A stretch of 12,521 nt of DNA, taken from positions 1-12,521 of the forward strand of contig DASPRQ010000034.1 in NCBI GenBank assembly GCA_035624355.1, in the 5' to 3' direction. Positions 6,305-12,521 of the stretch are shown here, one piece after another. The notes under the pieces were generated by a model. It was not told where the DNA came from. It ran no database searches and worked only from the letters and a program-made list of their open reading frames with translations. Origin of the DNA: Usitatibacter sp035624355. Lineage in GTDB: Bacteria; Pseudomonadota; Gammaproteobacteria; Burkholderiales; Usitatibacteraceae. Numbering within the stretch: the stretch's first letter is position 1; each line of letters starts with the position of its first letter. The position numbers were made by a program, and so were the translations under genes.

Positions 6305-7198
6305 TTACCCCAGCTCGCGAATCTCCTTCGCGACCGCCTTCGCACGATCGGACTCCGCGCGGAGCCCGCGGATCTCCTCCGGCGTGAGGAACCCGGCGTT
6401 CATGTAGTCGCGCTTCCAGTCGTCCGAGTCGCTCCAGGCGAGCGGCGAGTCCACCGTCGTGCGCGGCCCGGCCGCCGATTCGAGCGTGCGCAGCGCGAGC
6501 TCGAGCGTGAGCTCCTGGGAGGCGCGATCGTGGGGCCGGCCGGCGGCGTTGCCGAGGGGGAAATCGCTGAAGAGCATACGCGGCACGCCGCAATGCTCGA
6601 CGATGTCGCGCGCGCAGGCCATGACGACGGTGGCGATCCCGGCGGACTCGAGCGCGCGCGCGGCGAGCGAGAGCGTCTGGTGGCAGACCGGGCAGTTGGG
6701 GACGAGCACCGCCGCATCGGCGCCATCCTCCCGGCAGCGCGCGACGAGCTCGGGGCAGTCGACCTCGAGCGTATGGCGCTGGCTGCGGTTGGTGGGCATG
6801 CCGTGGAAGCGCCGCGCGAGCTCTCCGATGCGCCCGCTCCTCGCCGCCTCGCGCAGCCGCGGCAACGGGAACCACGTGCCGCTGTCCTCCATGCTCGTGT
6901 GCTTGCGGTCGATCCCGACGTGCGCGATCCGGACGTCGTGGTCGAGCGCGCTGTCGCCCGAATAGACGTGGAAGAATTTCGCCGCCGCATTGTACGGCGC
7001 GCCGGGTCCCTGGGGTCCCTTGTCGGGCCGGTACGGCGCGGCGGTGGTGATGAGCCCCACGGTGCACTGCGCGAGCGGCTTCGGCAGCGGCCGGAACGGC
7101 ACCTCGTCGTAATGCGCCCACCGGTAGGGATTGCCGTAGCCCAGCGCGAGGTACCAGTCGCGCGTGCGCTGCATGTAGGGGACGGGCGGAGAGGCCAT
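6305..7198 (-). CDS. GrdB-related protein (glycine/sarcosine/betaine reductase selenoprotein B family), Cys form
   Basis: 297 residues, starting MASPPVPYMQRTRDWYLALG. It matches my memory of short proteobacterial proteins placed in the glycine/sarcosine/betaine/D-proline reductase B-subunit family (GRDB). Telling segments are AAPYRPDKGPQGPGAPYN (53-70), FHGMPTNRSQRHTLEVD (131-147), VPNCPVCHQT (167-175) and FSDFPLGNAAGRPHD (210-224). True GrdB reductases are selenoproteins of anaerobes. This gene has no internal TGA; it has C169-x-x-C172, with further cysteines at 195 and 203. A redox or reductive-cleavage role is possible but unproven, and the partner glycine-reductase subunits are not in view. 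The start lies 4 bases after the DUF5996 stop, so the two genes are translationally linked. A longer frame to 7255 would run into DUF5996 coding sequence and is rejected. Confidence 0.85.
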   Translation of the reverse strand: MASPPVPYMQRTRDWYLALGYGNPYRWAHYDEVPFRPLPKPLAQCTVGLITTAAPYRPDKGPQGPGAPYNAAAKFFHVYSGDSALDHDVRIAHVGIDRKHTSMEDSGTWFPLPRLREAARSGRIGELARRFHGMPTNRSQRHTLEVDCPELVARCREDGADAAVLVPNCPVCHQTLSLAARALESAGIATVVMACARDIVEHCGVPRMLFSDFPLGNAAGRPHDRASQELTLELALRTLESAAGPRTTVDSPLAWSDSDDWKRDYMNAGFLTPEEIRGLRAESDRAKAVAKEIRELG

Positions 7199-7202
7199 GG
7201 AG

Positions 7203-8105
7203 CTACGCCCGCTCGAGCTCGGCGCGCGGCCAATTCGCCAGGCGCGCCCCGGCATCGTAGGTGCTCGCGAGGAATGCCCCGAGCGCCTTCTCCGGGTCGG
7301 CCGAGGTCCGCACCGCCTCGTAGGGAAGGAAGAACTCGTGGAACCCCGGATCGTATCGAGCCGCCTCGGGCGATACGCGCGCTGCGGGGAACCCTTCGGG
7401 CTCGGGCGCCGCGTAGGCGTAGAACACGGGCTCGGCCACGGTGCCGCCGCCCGGCCAGAAGCCGTGGCTGATGACTTCGTGCGAATAGGCCTCGCGAGTC
7501 ATGGCGTCCGCCCCCGGCCGCTCGGGCGCGCGGCGCCCCGAGAAGCGGGTGACCGCGAGGTCGAAGCTCCCCCAGAAGAAATGCACGGGGCTGCACTTGC
7601 CGACGAAACCGCAGCGGAAGCCCTCGAAGACGGGGCGCATCGATTCGAGCGCGCGCCAGAACGCGCCCGCCCGCTCGCGATCGTACGAGCGGCGCTTCGT
7701 GTCCCGCTCGAAGGGGATCGGGTCCGCCACCTCGACCGGCATCGTCCAGATGCGGATCGGGCAGCCCATGCGCTCGAGGGCCGCCATCACCTTCGCGTAG
7801 AAGTCGGCGACGGTCATCGGCTCGAGGGCGATCGCCTCGCCGGCGCCGTCGGAGGCGCGCAGCTGCAGCTCGTGCGCGAGGAAGTCGAACTGCGCGACGA
7901 GCGTGCGAGCGCCGCAGCGCATCGGCTGCGTGGCGAGGCCGCGCGCGGTGAAGTGGAACGTCACGTTCCACCAGTGATTCGCGAGCGGCGTGGTCGTGAG
8001 CGTGAGCTTGCCCACGACCTGCATCCACATGTGCAGCGTGGCGTACGTTTCCTGCCAGGCGGCGAGCGGGAGGGCGGGCCAGGGGCCCGGGTCGGGGCGG
8101 TTCAC
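7203..8105 (-). CDS. DUF5996 family protein
   Basis: 300 residues from a GTG start. I recognise the DUF5996 pattern: WPALPLAAWQETYATLHMW near the N-terminus, LANHWWNVTFHFTARGL (41-57), IRIWTMPVEVADPIPF (118-132), GKCSPVHFFWGSFDLAVT (169-186), SGRRAP (189-194) and SHEVISHGFWPGG (208-220). The many conserved W, H and C residues suggest a binding pocket or metal site, but no activity is established to my knowledge. There is no signal peptide, so it is cytoplasmic. The GTG at 8105 is chosen because conservation begins right after it; an ATG at 8186 would add 27 low-complexity residues and overlap the start of the divergent SH3b gene. It is the first gene of a two-gene unit with the GrdB-like gene. 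Confidence 0.85.
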   Translation of the reverse strand: MNRPDPGPWPALPLAAWQETYATLHMWMQVVGKLTLTTTPLANHWWNVTFHFTARGLATQPMRCGARTLVAQFDFLAHELQLRASDGAGEAIALEPMTVADFYAKVMAALERMGCPIRIWTMPVEVADPIPFERDTKRRSYDRERAGAFWRALESMRPVFEGFRCGFVGKCSPVHFFWGSFDLAVTRFSGRRAPERPGADAMTREAYSHEVISHGFWPGGGTVAEPVFYAYAAPEPEGFPAARVSPEAARYDPGFHEFFLPYEAVRTSADPEKALGAFLASTYDAGARLANWPRAELERA

Positions 8106-8111
8106 GGGGCC

Positions 8112-8117
8112 ACGATA
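8112..8117 (-). promoter_or_regulatory. Candidate -10 box for the DUF5996/GrdB-like unit
   Basis: On the minus strand TATCGT ends six bases before the GTG at 8105. This places the expected transcription start at the start codon itself, and no ribosome site is visible. The -35 is poor (TTTCGG at 17 bases). Confidence 0.35.
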
Positions 8118-8129
8118 CGCCCGCGCGGG

Positions 8130-8150
8130 ACCGCCCGAAAGCGAGGCGGT
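8130..8150 (+). promoter_or_regulatory. Inverted repeat in a divergent promoter region, possible operator
   Basis: ACCGCC (8130-8135) and GGCGGT (8145-8150) are perfect arms around a 9-base spacer. They lie between the DUF5996 and SH3b genes, where the -35 of either promoter would be. A separate palindrome, CCCGCGCGGG, is at 8120-8129. Such repeats arise often by chance at this GC content. Confidence 0.3.
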
Positions 8151-8167
8151 ACCGGGCGCACGTTGCG

Positions 8168-8173
8168 TATCAT
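8168..8173 (+). promoter_or_regulatory. Candidate -10 box for the SH3b gene
   Basis: TATCAT (5 of 6 match to TATAAT) lies 11 bases before the ATG at 8185, in GC-rich DNA. The resulting 5' leader would be about 0-5 bases, with no room for a ribosome site. Confidence 0.4.
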
Positions 8174-8184
8174 TCCAATCGACC

Positions 8185-9066
8185 ATGCGCGCTCTCGCCG
8201 CCGCCTTGCCGATCGCCCTGCTCCTCGCGAGCGGGACGGCCCGCCCGGAGGACCGGGTGGCGGCGCTCGGCAAGGAGCGCGCGGCCGCCTCGATCCTCGA
8301 GTGGGACATCCGCGAGGCGGGCCATCCGGTGCTCGGCCCCGTCCGGTTCGCGCACCTGAAGCTGCCCATCGCCACCTCCGTCGGAGACACGAGGGTGTAT
8401 TCGAACGCGTACGTCTCGTGCGCATTGAACGACCGGACGATCGGCATCGAGCTCACGAATCAGGTCGCGCCCGACGATCCCGGCGGGCTGCCTCCGAAGG
8501 CACCGCCTCGTCTCGTTTGCAAGAGGCCGGCGGCCGGGAGCGGCGCGGGAACGGCGCAGGACCTCATCGAAGCGCGCTGGCAGTACAACGATTTCGGCGA
8601 CGCGCTGGCACGGGGTCTCCGGCCCTCGACGCTGCGCGCGTGCTCGTCGATCGGCATCGTCGAGGAAGTGGTCCTGCCGAAGGGCTGGGCGCGGCCCACC
8701 GCGTCGATCGCGTTCGAGATCACGCCCTACGCCCGGGCGCTGGACTCCATCTTCGCCACGTGCGGCGCAGCCTCGGCGTACGCGAGCGGCGCCGTGGCTT
8801 CCGCATCCGCGAGACCGGCCGCGCCTGCGACCGCCGCCGCGGCGCCGCCCGCCGCCGCTCCCGCGTGGAGGACCGCGAGGACCGTCGCGGGCGGCCACAC
8901 CAACGTGCGCGCCGCGCCGAGCGTGCATTCCGCCATCGTCATCCGGCTCGACCCGGGCGCGCTCGTCCTCGTGGAGCCCGCAGGGGGCGTGTGGTGGCGC
9001 GCGAAATCGCGGGGCGGAACGCGGTTCGAGGGGTTTATCCGGGAGGACCGCCTGGTCCTGAAGTAA
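8185..9066 (+). CDS. Secreted protein with C-terminal bacterial SH3 domain
   Basis: 293 residues. A signal peptide (MRALAAALPIALLLASGTA, cut about 19) marks it as exported. Residues 20-195 form an unrecognised domain with four cysteines (79, 112, 153, 193), enough for two disulfides in the periplasm. An Ala/Pro-rich linker (about 198-227) joins it to an SH3b domain (232-293) carrying the typical TNVRAAPSVHSAIVIRLDPG and GVWWRAK...GFI segments. SH3b domains usually bind peptidoglycan or peptides, so it may be anchored to the cell wall. The frame is open upstream to 7990, but that part is antisense to DUF5996, and ATG 8185 begins the signal peptide. The DUF1223 gene follows 79 bases later on the same strand and may be co-transcribed. 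Confidence 0.85.
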   Translation: MRALAAALPIALLLASGTARPEDRVAALGKERAAASILEWDIREAGHPVLGPVRFAHLKLPIATSVGDTRVYSNAYVSCALNDRTIGIELTNQVAPDDPGGLPPKAPPRLVCKRPAAGSGAGTAQDLIEARWQYNDFGDALARGLRPSTLRACSSIGIVEEVVLPKGWARPTASIAFEITPYARALDSIFATCGAASAYASGAVASASARPAAPATAAAAPPAAAPAWRTARTVAGGHTNVRAAPSVHSAIVIRLDPGALVLVEPAGGVWWRAKSRGGTRFEGFIREDRLVLK

Positions 9067-9133
9067 TCTAGACAGATCGGGTCCGCCGAAAGGAAGCGCG
9101 CCGGGCCGCGACTCATCCGCAGGTTCCAACGGC

Positions 9134-9138
9134 GGAGG
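9134..9138 (+). promoter_or_regulatory. Ribosome binding site of the DUF1223 gene
   Basis: GGAGG lies seven bases before the ATG at 9146. The rest of the 79-base gap after the SH3b gene (9067-9145) shows no clear promoter or terminator. Confidence 0.65.
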
Positions 9139-9145
9139 CATCGGC

Positions 9146-9943
9146 ATGCATCGTCCCTCGTTTGCGATCGCCCGCTTCACGGCTCGATTCCTGCCCGCGC
9201 TGCTCGCCTGCGCGGCGATCCCCGCCCACGCCTTGCAGTGCAAGGCCGCGTCCGGCCCGCAGACCCGGGCGCTCGTCGAGCTCTACACGTCCGAAGGCTG
9301 CTCGAGCTGCCCGCCCGCGGACCGCTGGCTCTCGCGCTTCGCCCACGACCGGCCCGACTCGCGCGTGGTGCCCGTCGAGTTCCACGTCGATTACTGGGAC
9401 CTCGACGGCTGGAAGGATCCCTACTCCGACCCGCGCTACACGCTGCGCCAGGATCGGCTCCAGAAGGCGACGGGCGCGCGCTTCGTGTACACGCCCCAGG
9501 TGGTGGTGGGCGGGCGCGACATGCCCGACTGGCGCAGCGGATGGCGCTTCCCGCTCGCGGTCGCGCACATCACCACGCAGCCCGCTCGGGCGGCGCTCGC
9601 GATCGACGCGACCGTCGCCGATGACGCCTCGATCGGCGGCACGGTCGAGGCGACGCTCGGGCCCGGCACGCCGACGGACCAACTCTCGCTCTTCGTGGTC
9701 GCGCTGCAGAACGGGCTCGCGAGCCGCGTCACGGCCGGCGAGAACAGCGGCGAGCGACTGAAGCACGATTTCGTGGCCCGCGACATGGCGTCCCTGGCGC
9801 TCTCGCAATCGGCCGGCCGCCTCGAGTTCGCCTTCAAGCCGCATGCGGACTGGGCGGCGGGGAGCATGTCGCTCGCGGCTTTCGTCCAGGACCGCAAGAC
9901 GGGCGAAGTGCTGCAGGCGGTCTCGACGGGCGCGTGCCGCTAG
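9146..9943 (+). CDS. DUF1223 family exported thioredoxin-like protein
   Basis: 265 residues. A signal peptide ends about residue 29 (IPAHA/LQC). The conserved DUF1223 start follows: LVELYTSEGCSSCPPADRW (43-61), with C52-x-x-C55 at the end of a beta strand as in thioredoxin folds. VPVEFHVDYWDLDGWKDPY and the proline in VYTPQVVVGGRD also fit a thioredoxin-like fold; the latter resembles a cis-Pro loop. A further cysteine pair, C32 and C264, sits near the two ends of the mature protein and could form a disulfide. The family is annotated as secreted and of unknown role; a thiol-redox function outside the cytoplasm is inference. It ends six bases before the stop of the convergent oxidase gene. Confidence 0.9.
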   Translation: MHRPSFAIARFTARFLPALLACAAIPAHALQCKAASGPQTRALVELYTSEGCSSCPPADRWLSRFAHDRPDSRVVPVEFHVDYWDLDGWKDPYSDPRYTLRQDRLQKATGARFVYTPQVVVGGRDMPDWRSGWRFPLAVAHITTQPARAALAIDATVADDASIGGTVEATLGPGTPTDQLSLFVVALQNGLASRVTAGENSGERLKHDFVARDMASLALSQSAGRLEFAFKPHADWAAGSMSLAAFVQDRKTGEVLQAVSTGACR

Positions 9944-9949
9944 CCGGCC

Positions 9950-11782
9950 TCACGCCGCGGCGGGGCGCGTGAAGCCGTCCGCGCTCCAACCCTCGCTCCC
10001 GACGCCGTGGTGCACGAAGAAGAGGCCCGCGGGATCGTATTTCTCCTTCACCGCGAGCAGGCGCGCGTAGTGCGGGCCCCAGAAGCTGCGCTGCCAATCG
10101 GGCTCGAAGAAATCGCTCTCGGACACATACGAGCCGGCGTCGGGAACGGCGCGCCGCAGGGCATCCATCGCGGCCCGGACCTGGGCGGCACGCCGCCGCC
10201 CCAGCGCCAAGTTCGGGGCATGGCCCGGGATCGAGTCGTACGCGGGCCCGCCCTCGGCGGCCACGATCGCGAGCGCGAAGGCGTCGAGGACCGCCGGGTT
10301 CATCGCCGTGTCCCTCACCGCGTCGAGGACCTCCGCGGGAGCGCCGGCGAGGCCCTTGTTGAAGTGCAGGCTGACCGGCCATCGCCGGGACGCCGCCACG
10401 AGCGCCTCGACGAGCGCATTCCGCTCGCCCGCTCCCAGCAAGCCAGCCGGCACCCAGGCCGACCGATAGGCGTAGAGATATTGCCCCGCCTGATCCGCAT
10501 CGGCGCGCCAGTACACGTTGCCGCGCGGCGCGCCGGCCCGATCGTCGGCAAGGACGAACGGGGCCGCATGCTCGCGCAGGAACTCCGGGTTCCACGCCTC
10601 GCGCGCGGGAAACGCCGCGATGGCCGGGGGAGCCGCCATCGCGTAGTCCCCCGGCGACGAGGCGACCCAGTCGAAGAACGGCTTCCAGGCCGCCGAAGCG
10701 CCGGCGCGGTCGAGGCCCTGGAACACCATGCCGATCTCCAGGCGACGCCGAGGGCCGAAGTCGACCTTCTCTCCCCAGTGCGGATCGAGCAAGGCTTCCG
10801 AGCAGAAGCGCAGGAAGCGCTCGACGAGGCGGCGGAACGCGGCGTCGGATGCGGCCCGGATCGTGGCGAAGACGACGCCGAACTGCGCCGGAAGCTCGTG
10901 CGTGCGCAGGGTGAGCCGCGTGACGACGCCGAAGCTTCCCCCGCCGCCGCCCCGGATCGCCCAGTAGAGGTCCGGATTCGTGCAGGCGTTCGCGAGGCGC
11001 ACGCGGCCGTCGGCGGTCACGATCTCCGCTTCGAGGAGGGAAGCGGCGGCGGTGCCGAAGCGTTTCGAGTGGCTTCCGAACCCGCCGCTCTGCACGAGCC
11101 CGGCCACGCCCACCGTCGCGCATCCGCCGCCCTGGACGTAGCGTCCCGCGCGCGCGGTGACCGCGTCGTAGACGTGCATCCAGATCGCGCCCGCGCCGAC
11201 GCTCACAGCCGGCTGCGGACGGCTCGCGTCGCAACCGGCGGGGACGAACGCGTCGTGGAGGGCGACCTCGTCCATCCACCGCGTCCACACGAGCAGCGAA
11301 TCCGGGGCGTTCGAGGTCCCCTGGTAGCTGTGGCCGCCGCCCTTCACCACCAGCCGGAGATTGCGCTCGCGGGCGAACTCGACCGCCGCGGCCACGTCCT
11401 GCGCGGTGCGCGCGGCGACCACGTAAGCGCTCGGCGACGAGCTCCATGCATCGAGCCAGCCGAGCGCCTGCGTCAACCCGGCCTCGTCGCGGATGTAGTA
11501 GGGGTTCCTGAGCTTGCGGAAGACGTCGTCGCACGCGGCGGAGGCGCCCGACGCGGCGCATTCGGCCAGCGGGCTGCGAACGCGCGCGAGCCGGCCGCCC
11601 ACGCGCTCGCCCAATGCCTGCCACTGCGCTTCGCCCGGCCATTCCGGATCGGACGGGCGCACGCGTCGGACGATTCCCTGCGCGGGCTCGACCGCGGCGG
11701 ATTCGCGCGGCGCCGGCTGCGAGCATGCGACCGTGGCGAGCGGCACCGCCCCCGCGATCTTCAACCATTCTCTTCGGTTCAT
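9950..11782 (-). CDS. Tat-exported FAD-binding oxidase, berberine-bridge (BBE) type with bicovalent flavin motif
   Basis: 610 residues. The N-terminus NRREWLKIAG is a twin-arginine motif and ATVACS (C20) is a possible but atypical lipobox, so the folded enzyme is probably exported and perhaps membrane-anchored. The PCMH-type FAD domain covers about 115-295. H151 in VVKGGGHSYQG and C221 in GGGCATVGVAG match the residues that, in BBE enzymes, bind FAD through two covalent bonds. IRGGGGGSFGVVTRL (277-290) is also typical. The C-terminal BBE segment is seen in FWGPHYARLLAVKEKYDP. Relatives oxidise sugars, alcohols or alkaloids with O2; the substrate here is unknown. The start has a GGGAAGGG box (11788-11795) five bases upstream. 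It lies 19 bases after the esterase stop on the same strand, suggesting an operon. Confidence 0.9.
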   Translation of the reverse strand: MNRREWLKIAGAVPLATVACSQPAPRESAAVEPAQGIVRRVRPSDPEWPGEAQWQALGERVGGRLARVRSPLAECAASGASAACDDVFRKLRNPYYIRDEAGLTQALGWLDAWSSSPSAYVVAARTAQDVAAAVEFARERNLRLVVKGGGHSYQGTSNAPDSLLVWTRWMDEVALHDAFVPAGCDASRPQPAVSVGAGAIWMHVYDAVTARAGRYVQGGGCATVGVAGLVQSGGFGSHSKRFGTAAASLLEAEIVTADGRVRLANACTNPDLYWAIRGGGGGSFGVVTRLTLRTHELPAQFGVVFATIRAASDAAFRRLVERFLRFCSEALLDPHWGEKVDFGPRRRLEIGMVFQGLDRAGASAAWKPFFDWVASSPGDYAMAAPPAIAAFPAREAWNPEFLREHAAPFVLADDRAGAPRGNVYWRADADQAGQYLYAYRSAWVPAGLLGAGERNALVEALVAASRRWPVSLHFNKGLAGAPAEVLDAVRDTAMNPAVLDAFALAIVAAEGGPAYDSIPGHAPNLALGRRRAAQVRAAMDALRRAVPDAGSYVSESDFFEPDWQRSFWGPHYARLLAVKEKYDPAGLFFVHHGVGSEGWSADGFTRPAAA

Positions 11783-11787
11783 GAAGT

Positions 11788-11795
11788 CCCTTCCC
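11788..11795 (-). promoter_or_regulatory. Ribosome binding site of the flavin oxidase
   Basis: GGGAAGGG on the minus strand ends five bases before the ATG at 11782. It lies in the 19-base gap after the esterase stop and confirms the Tat-signal start. Confidence 0.6.
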
Positions 11796-11801
11796 GGTCC
11801 G

Positions 11802-12521
11802 CTACCTCTTCGGGTGGCGCGCGAAGAAATTCCACATGAGGTCGGTCGCGGAGATCTCGGTGGTGGGCGCGTCCGCGGTGGGCCGCCCCTTCTCGCCGCC
11901 GGGCCACGCGTGGCCCTGTCCCTCGATCGCGTAGAGCTCCACGGCGGTCCCGTCGGCGCAGGAGTACGCCTCATGGGTCACGCTGCCCTCGCGCCGGCGC
12001 GCGGGCTCGCCCTCGCACCCGTCGCGGCGCTTCCAGAAGTCGATCGCGTAGGCGACGGACTTGTCGACCCGCTTGTGGCGGTCGAGCGATTGGCGCGGCG
12101 CCCCGCCCTCGAAGAGCACGTGCTGGTCGGCCGTGCCGTGGAAGGCGATCACGGACACGCGCGCGGCGGGGCGGCAGTCGTCGGTGTCGAGGGCGCCCGC
12201 CACGGGTGCGATCGCCGCGAAGACGTCGGCGAGCTCGCAGCCCACGCGGTAGGCCATCATGCCGCCGTTGGACATGCCGGTCGCGTAGATCCGCTTGCGG
12301 TCGACGGGATAGTCGCGCTCGACCTGCCCGACCAGGGCGCGCACGAATCCCACGTCGTCCGCGTTCTCCTCGAGCGCGCGCCCGCAGCACTGCCACGTGT
12401 TCCAGGTGAGCAGGATGTTGCGCAGCGGGCCCGTCCCGTTCGGGTAGGCCGCGATGAAGCCCTCACGATCGGCCTCGGCATCCATGCCGCTCATGCGCGC
12501 GGCATTGGCCGCGTTGCCGCC
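11802..12521 (-). CDS. PHB depolymerase/feruloyl esterase-like (LpqC-type) alpha/beta hydrolase, 5' end outside window
   Basis: 239 residues remain; the frame runs off the right edge, so the N-terminus, including any signal peptide, is missing. The fragment opens with GGNAANAARMSGMD, which in this family follows the HG oxyanion-hole strand. The catalytic triad can be read as S84 in ATGMSNGG, D131 in FHGTADQHV and H203 in GQGHAWPGG (fragment numbering). WQCCGRALEENADDVGF matches the conserved CCG...DDVGF region of LpqC/PHB-depolymerase-family esterases. Members cut polyhydroxybutyrate, feruloylated plant polysaccharides or other esters, usually outside the cell. The internal ATG at 12494 is not the start, because family sequence continues before it. 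Its stop is 19 bases from the oxidase start, so it is upstream in a likely operon. Confidence 0.9.
   Translation of the reverse strand, partial: GGNAANAARMSGMDAEADREGFIAAYPNGTGPLRNILLTWNTWQCCGRALEENADDVGFVRALVGQVERDYPVDRKRIYATGMSNGGMMAYRVGCELADVFAAIAPVAGALDTDDCRPAARVSVIAFHGTADQHVLFEGGAPRQSLDRHKRVDKSVAYAIDFWKRRDGCEGEPARRREGSVTHEAYSCADGTAVELYAIEGQGHAWPGGEKGRPTADAPTTEISATDLMWNFFARHPKR

Noticed and set aside
6305..7198. Possible selenoprotein with in-frame TGA (Sec) in the GrdB-like gene
   Set aside because: The frame is open throughout, with no TGA read as Sec, and the expected motif region holds two cysteines (CPVC).
8106..8186. Longer DUF5996 from the ATG at 8186
   Set aside because: The added 27 residues are not family-like, would cover the whole divergent promoter gap and would overlap the SH3b start codon.
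7197..9071. 624-codon plus-strand frame opposite DUF5996
   Set aside because: It is antisense to a recognised family and out of frame with the SH3b gene, with no domain of its own.
10007..11839. 610-codon plus-strand open frame opposite the flavin oxidase
   Set aside because: It is a shadow of the oxidase gene. The translation is R/A/G-rich low complexity without motifs, while the minus strand has full BBE motifs, a Tat signal and a ribosome site.

Overview
The window is very GC-rich, gene-dense bacterial chromosome. Product types (LytS/LytTR pair, EamA, DUF1223, DUF5996, LpqC-type esterase, Tat signal) and strong G/C bias at third codon positions suggest a soil or freshwater proteobacterium, most likely a betaproteobacterium. 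That assignment is inference from gene content. I see no tRNA, rRNA, CRISPR array, insertion sequence, integrase, phage gene or attachment site. It looks like ordinary chromosome rather than a mobile island. The largest gap between genes is about 219 bases, so no stretch over 300 bases lacks a gene.

Layout. 1-1455 (+): the 3' part of a LytS-type sensor histidine kinase, overlapping a LytTR response regulator. 1428-2219 (-): an exported M48 metallopeptidase whose 3' end overlaps the regulator gene tail to tail. 2439-4724 (+): a GNAT acetyltransferase, an unusual protein built of glycine-led five-residue repeats, and an MFS transporter. 4732-5646 (-): an EamA-like exporter. 5719-6249 (+): a PaaI-type thioesterase. 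6305-8105 (-): a two-gene unit with DUF5996 first and a GrdB-family protein carrying CxxC second. 8185-9943 (+): a secreted SH3b protein, then an exported DUF1223 thioredoxin-like protein. 9950-12521 (-): a secreted PHB-depolymerase/feruloyl-esterase-like hydrolase (5' end outside the window), then a Tat-exported berberine-bridge-type flavin oxidase.

How the genes may work together. The kinase and regulator form one two-component system. The esterase and oxidase form a plausible export-linked unit in which an ester is hydrolysed and a product oxidised outside the cytoplasm. DUF5996 and the GrdB-like gene are almost certainly co-transcribed. Several products are predicted to be exported (M48, SH3b, DUF1223, oxidase, probably the esterase), and several of these have cysteine pairs.

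Best candidates for something little described are the pentad-repeat protein (2955-3485), the DUF5996/GrdB-like pair (6305-8105) and the esterase/bicovalent-flavin oxidase pair (9950-12521). Three promoters (upstream of the MFS, DUF5996 and SH3b genes) place a -10-like box so close to the start codon that leaderless transcripts are likely or possible. No complete new defence or mobile system is evident.
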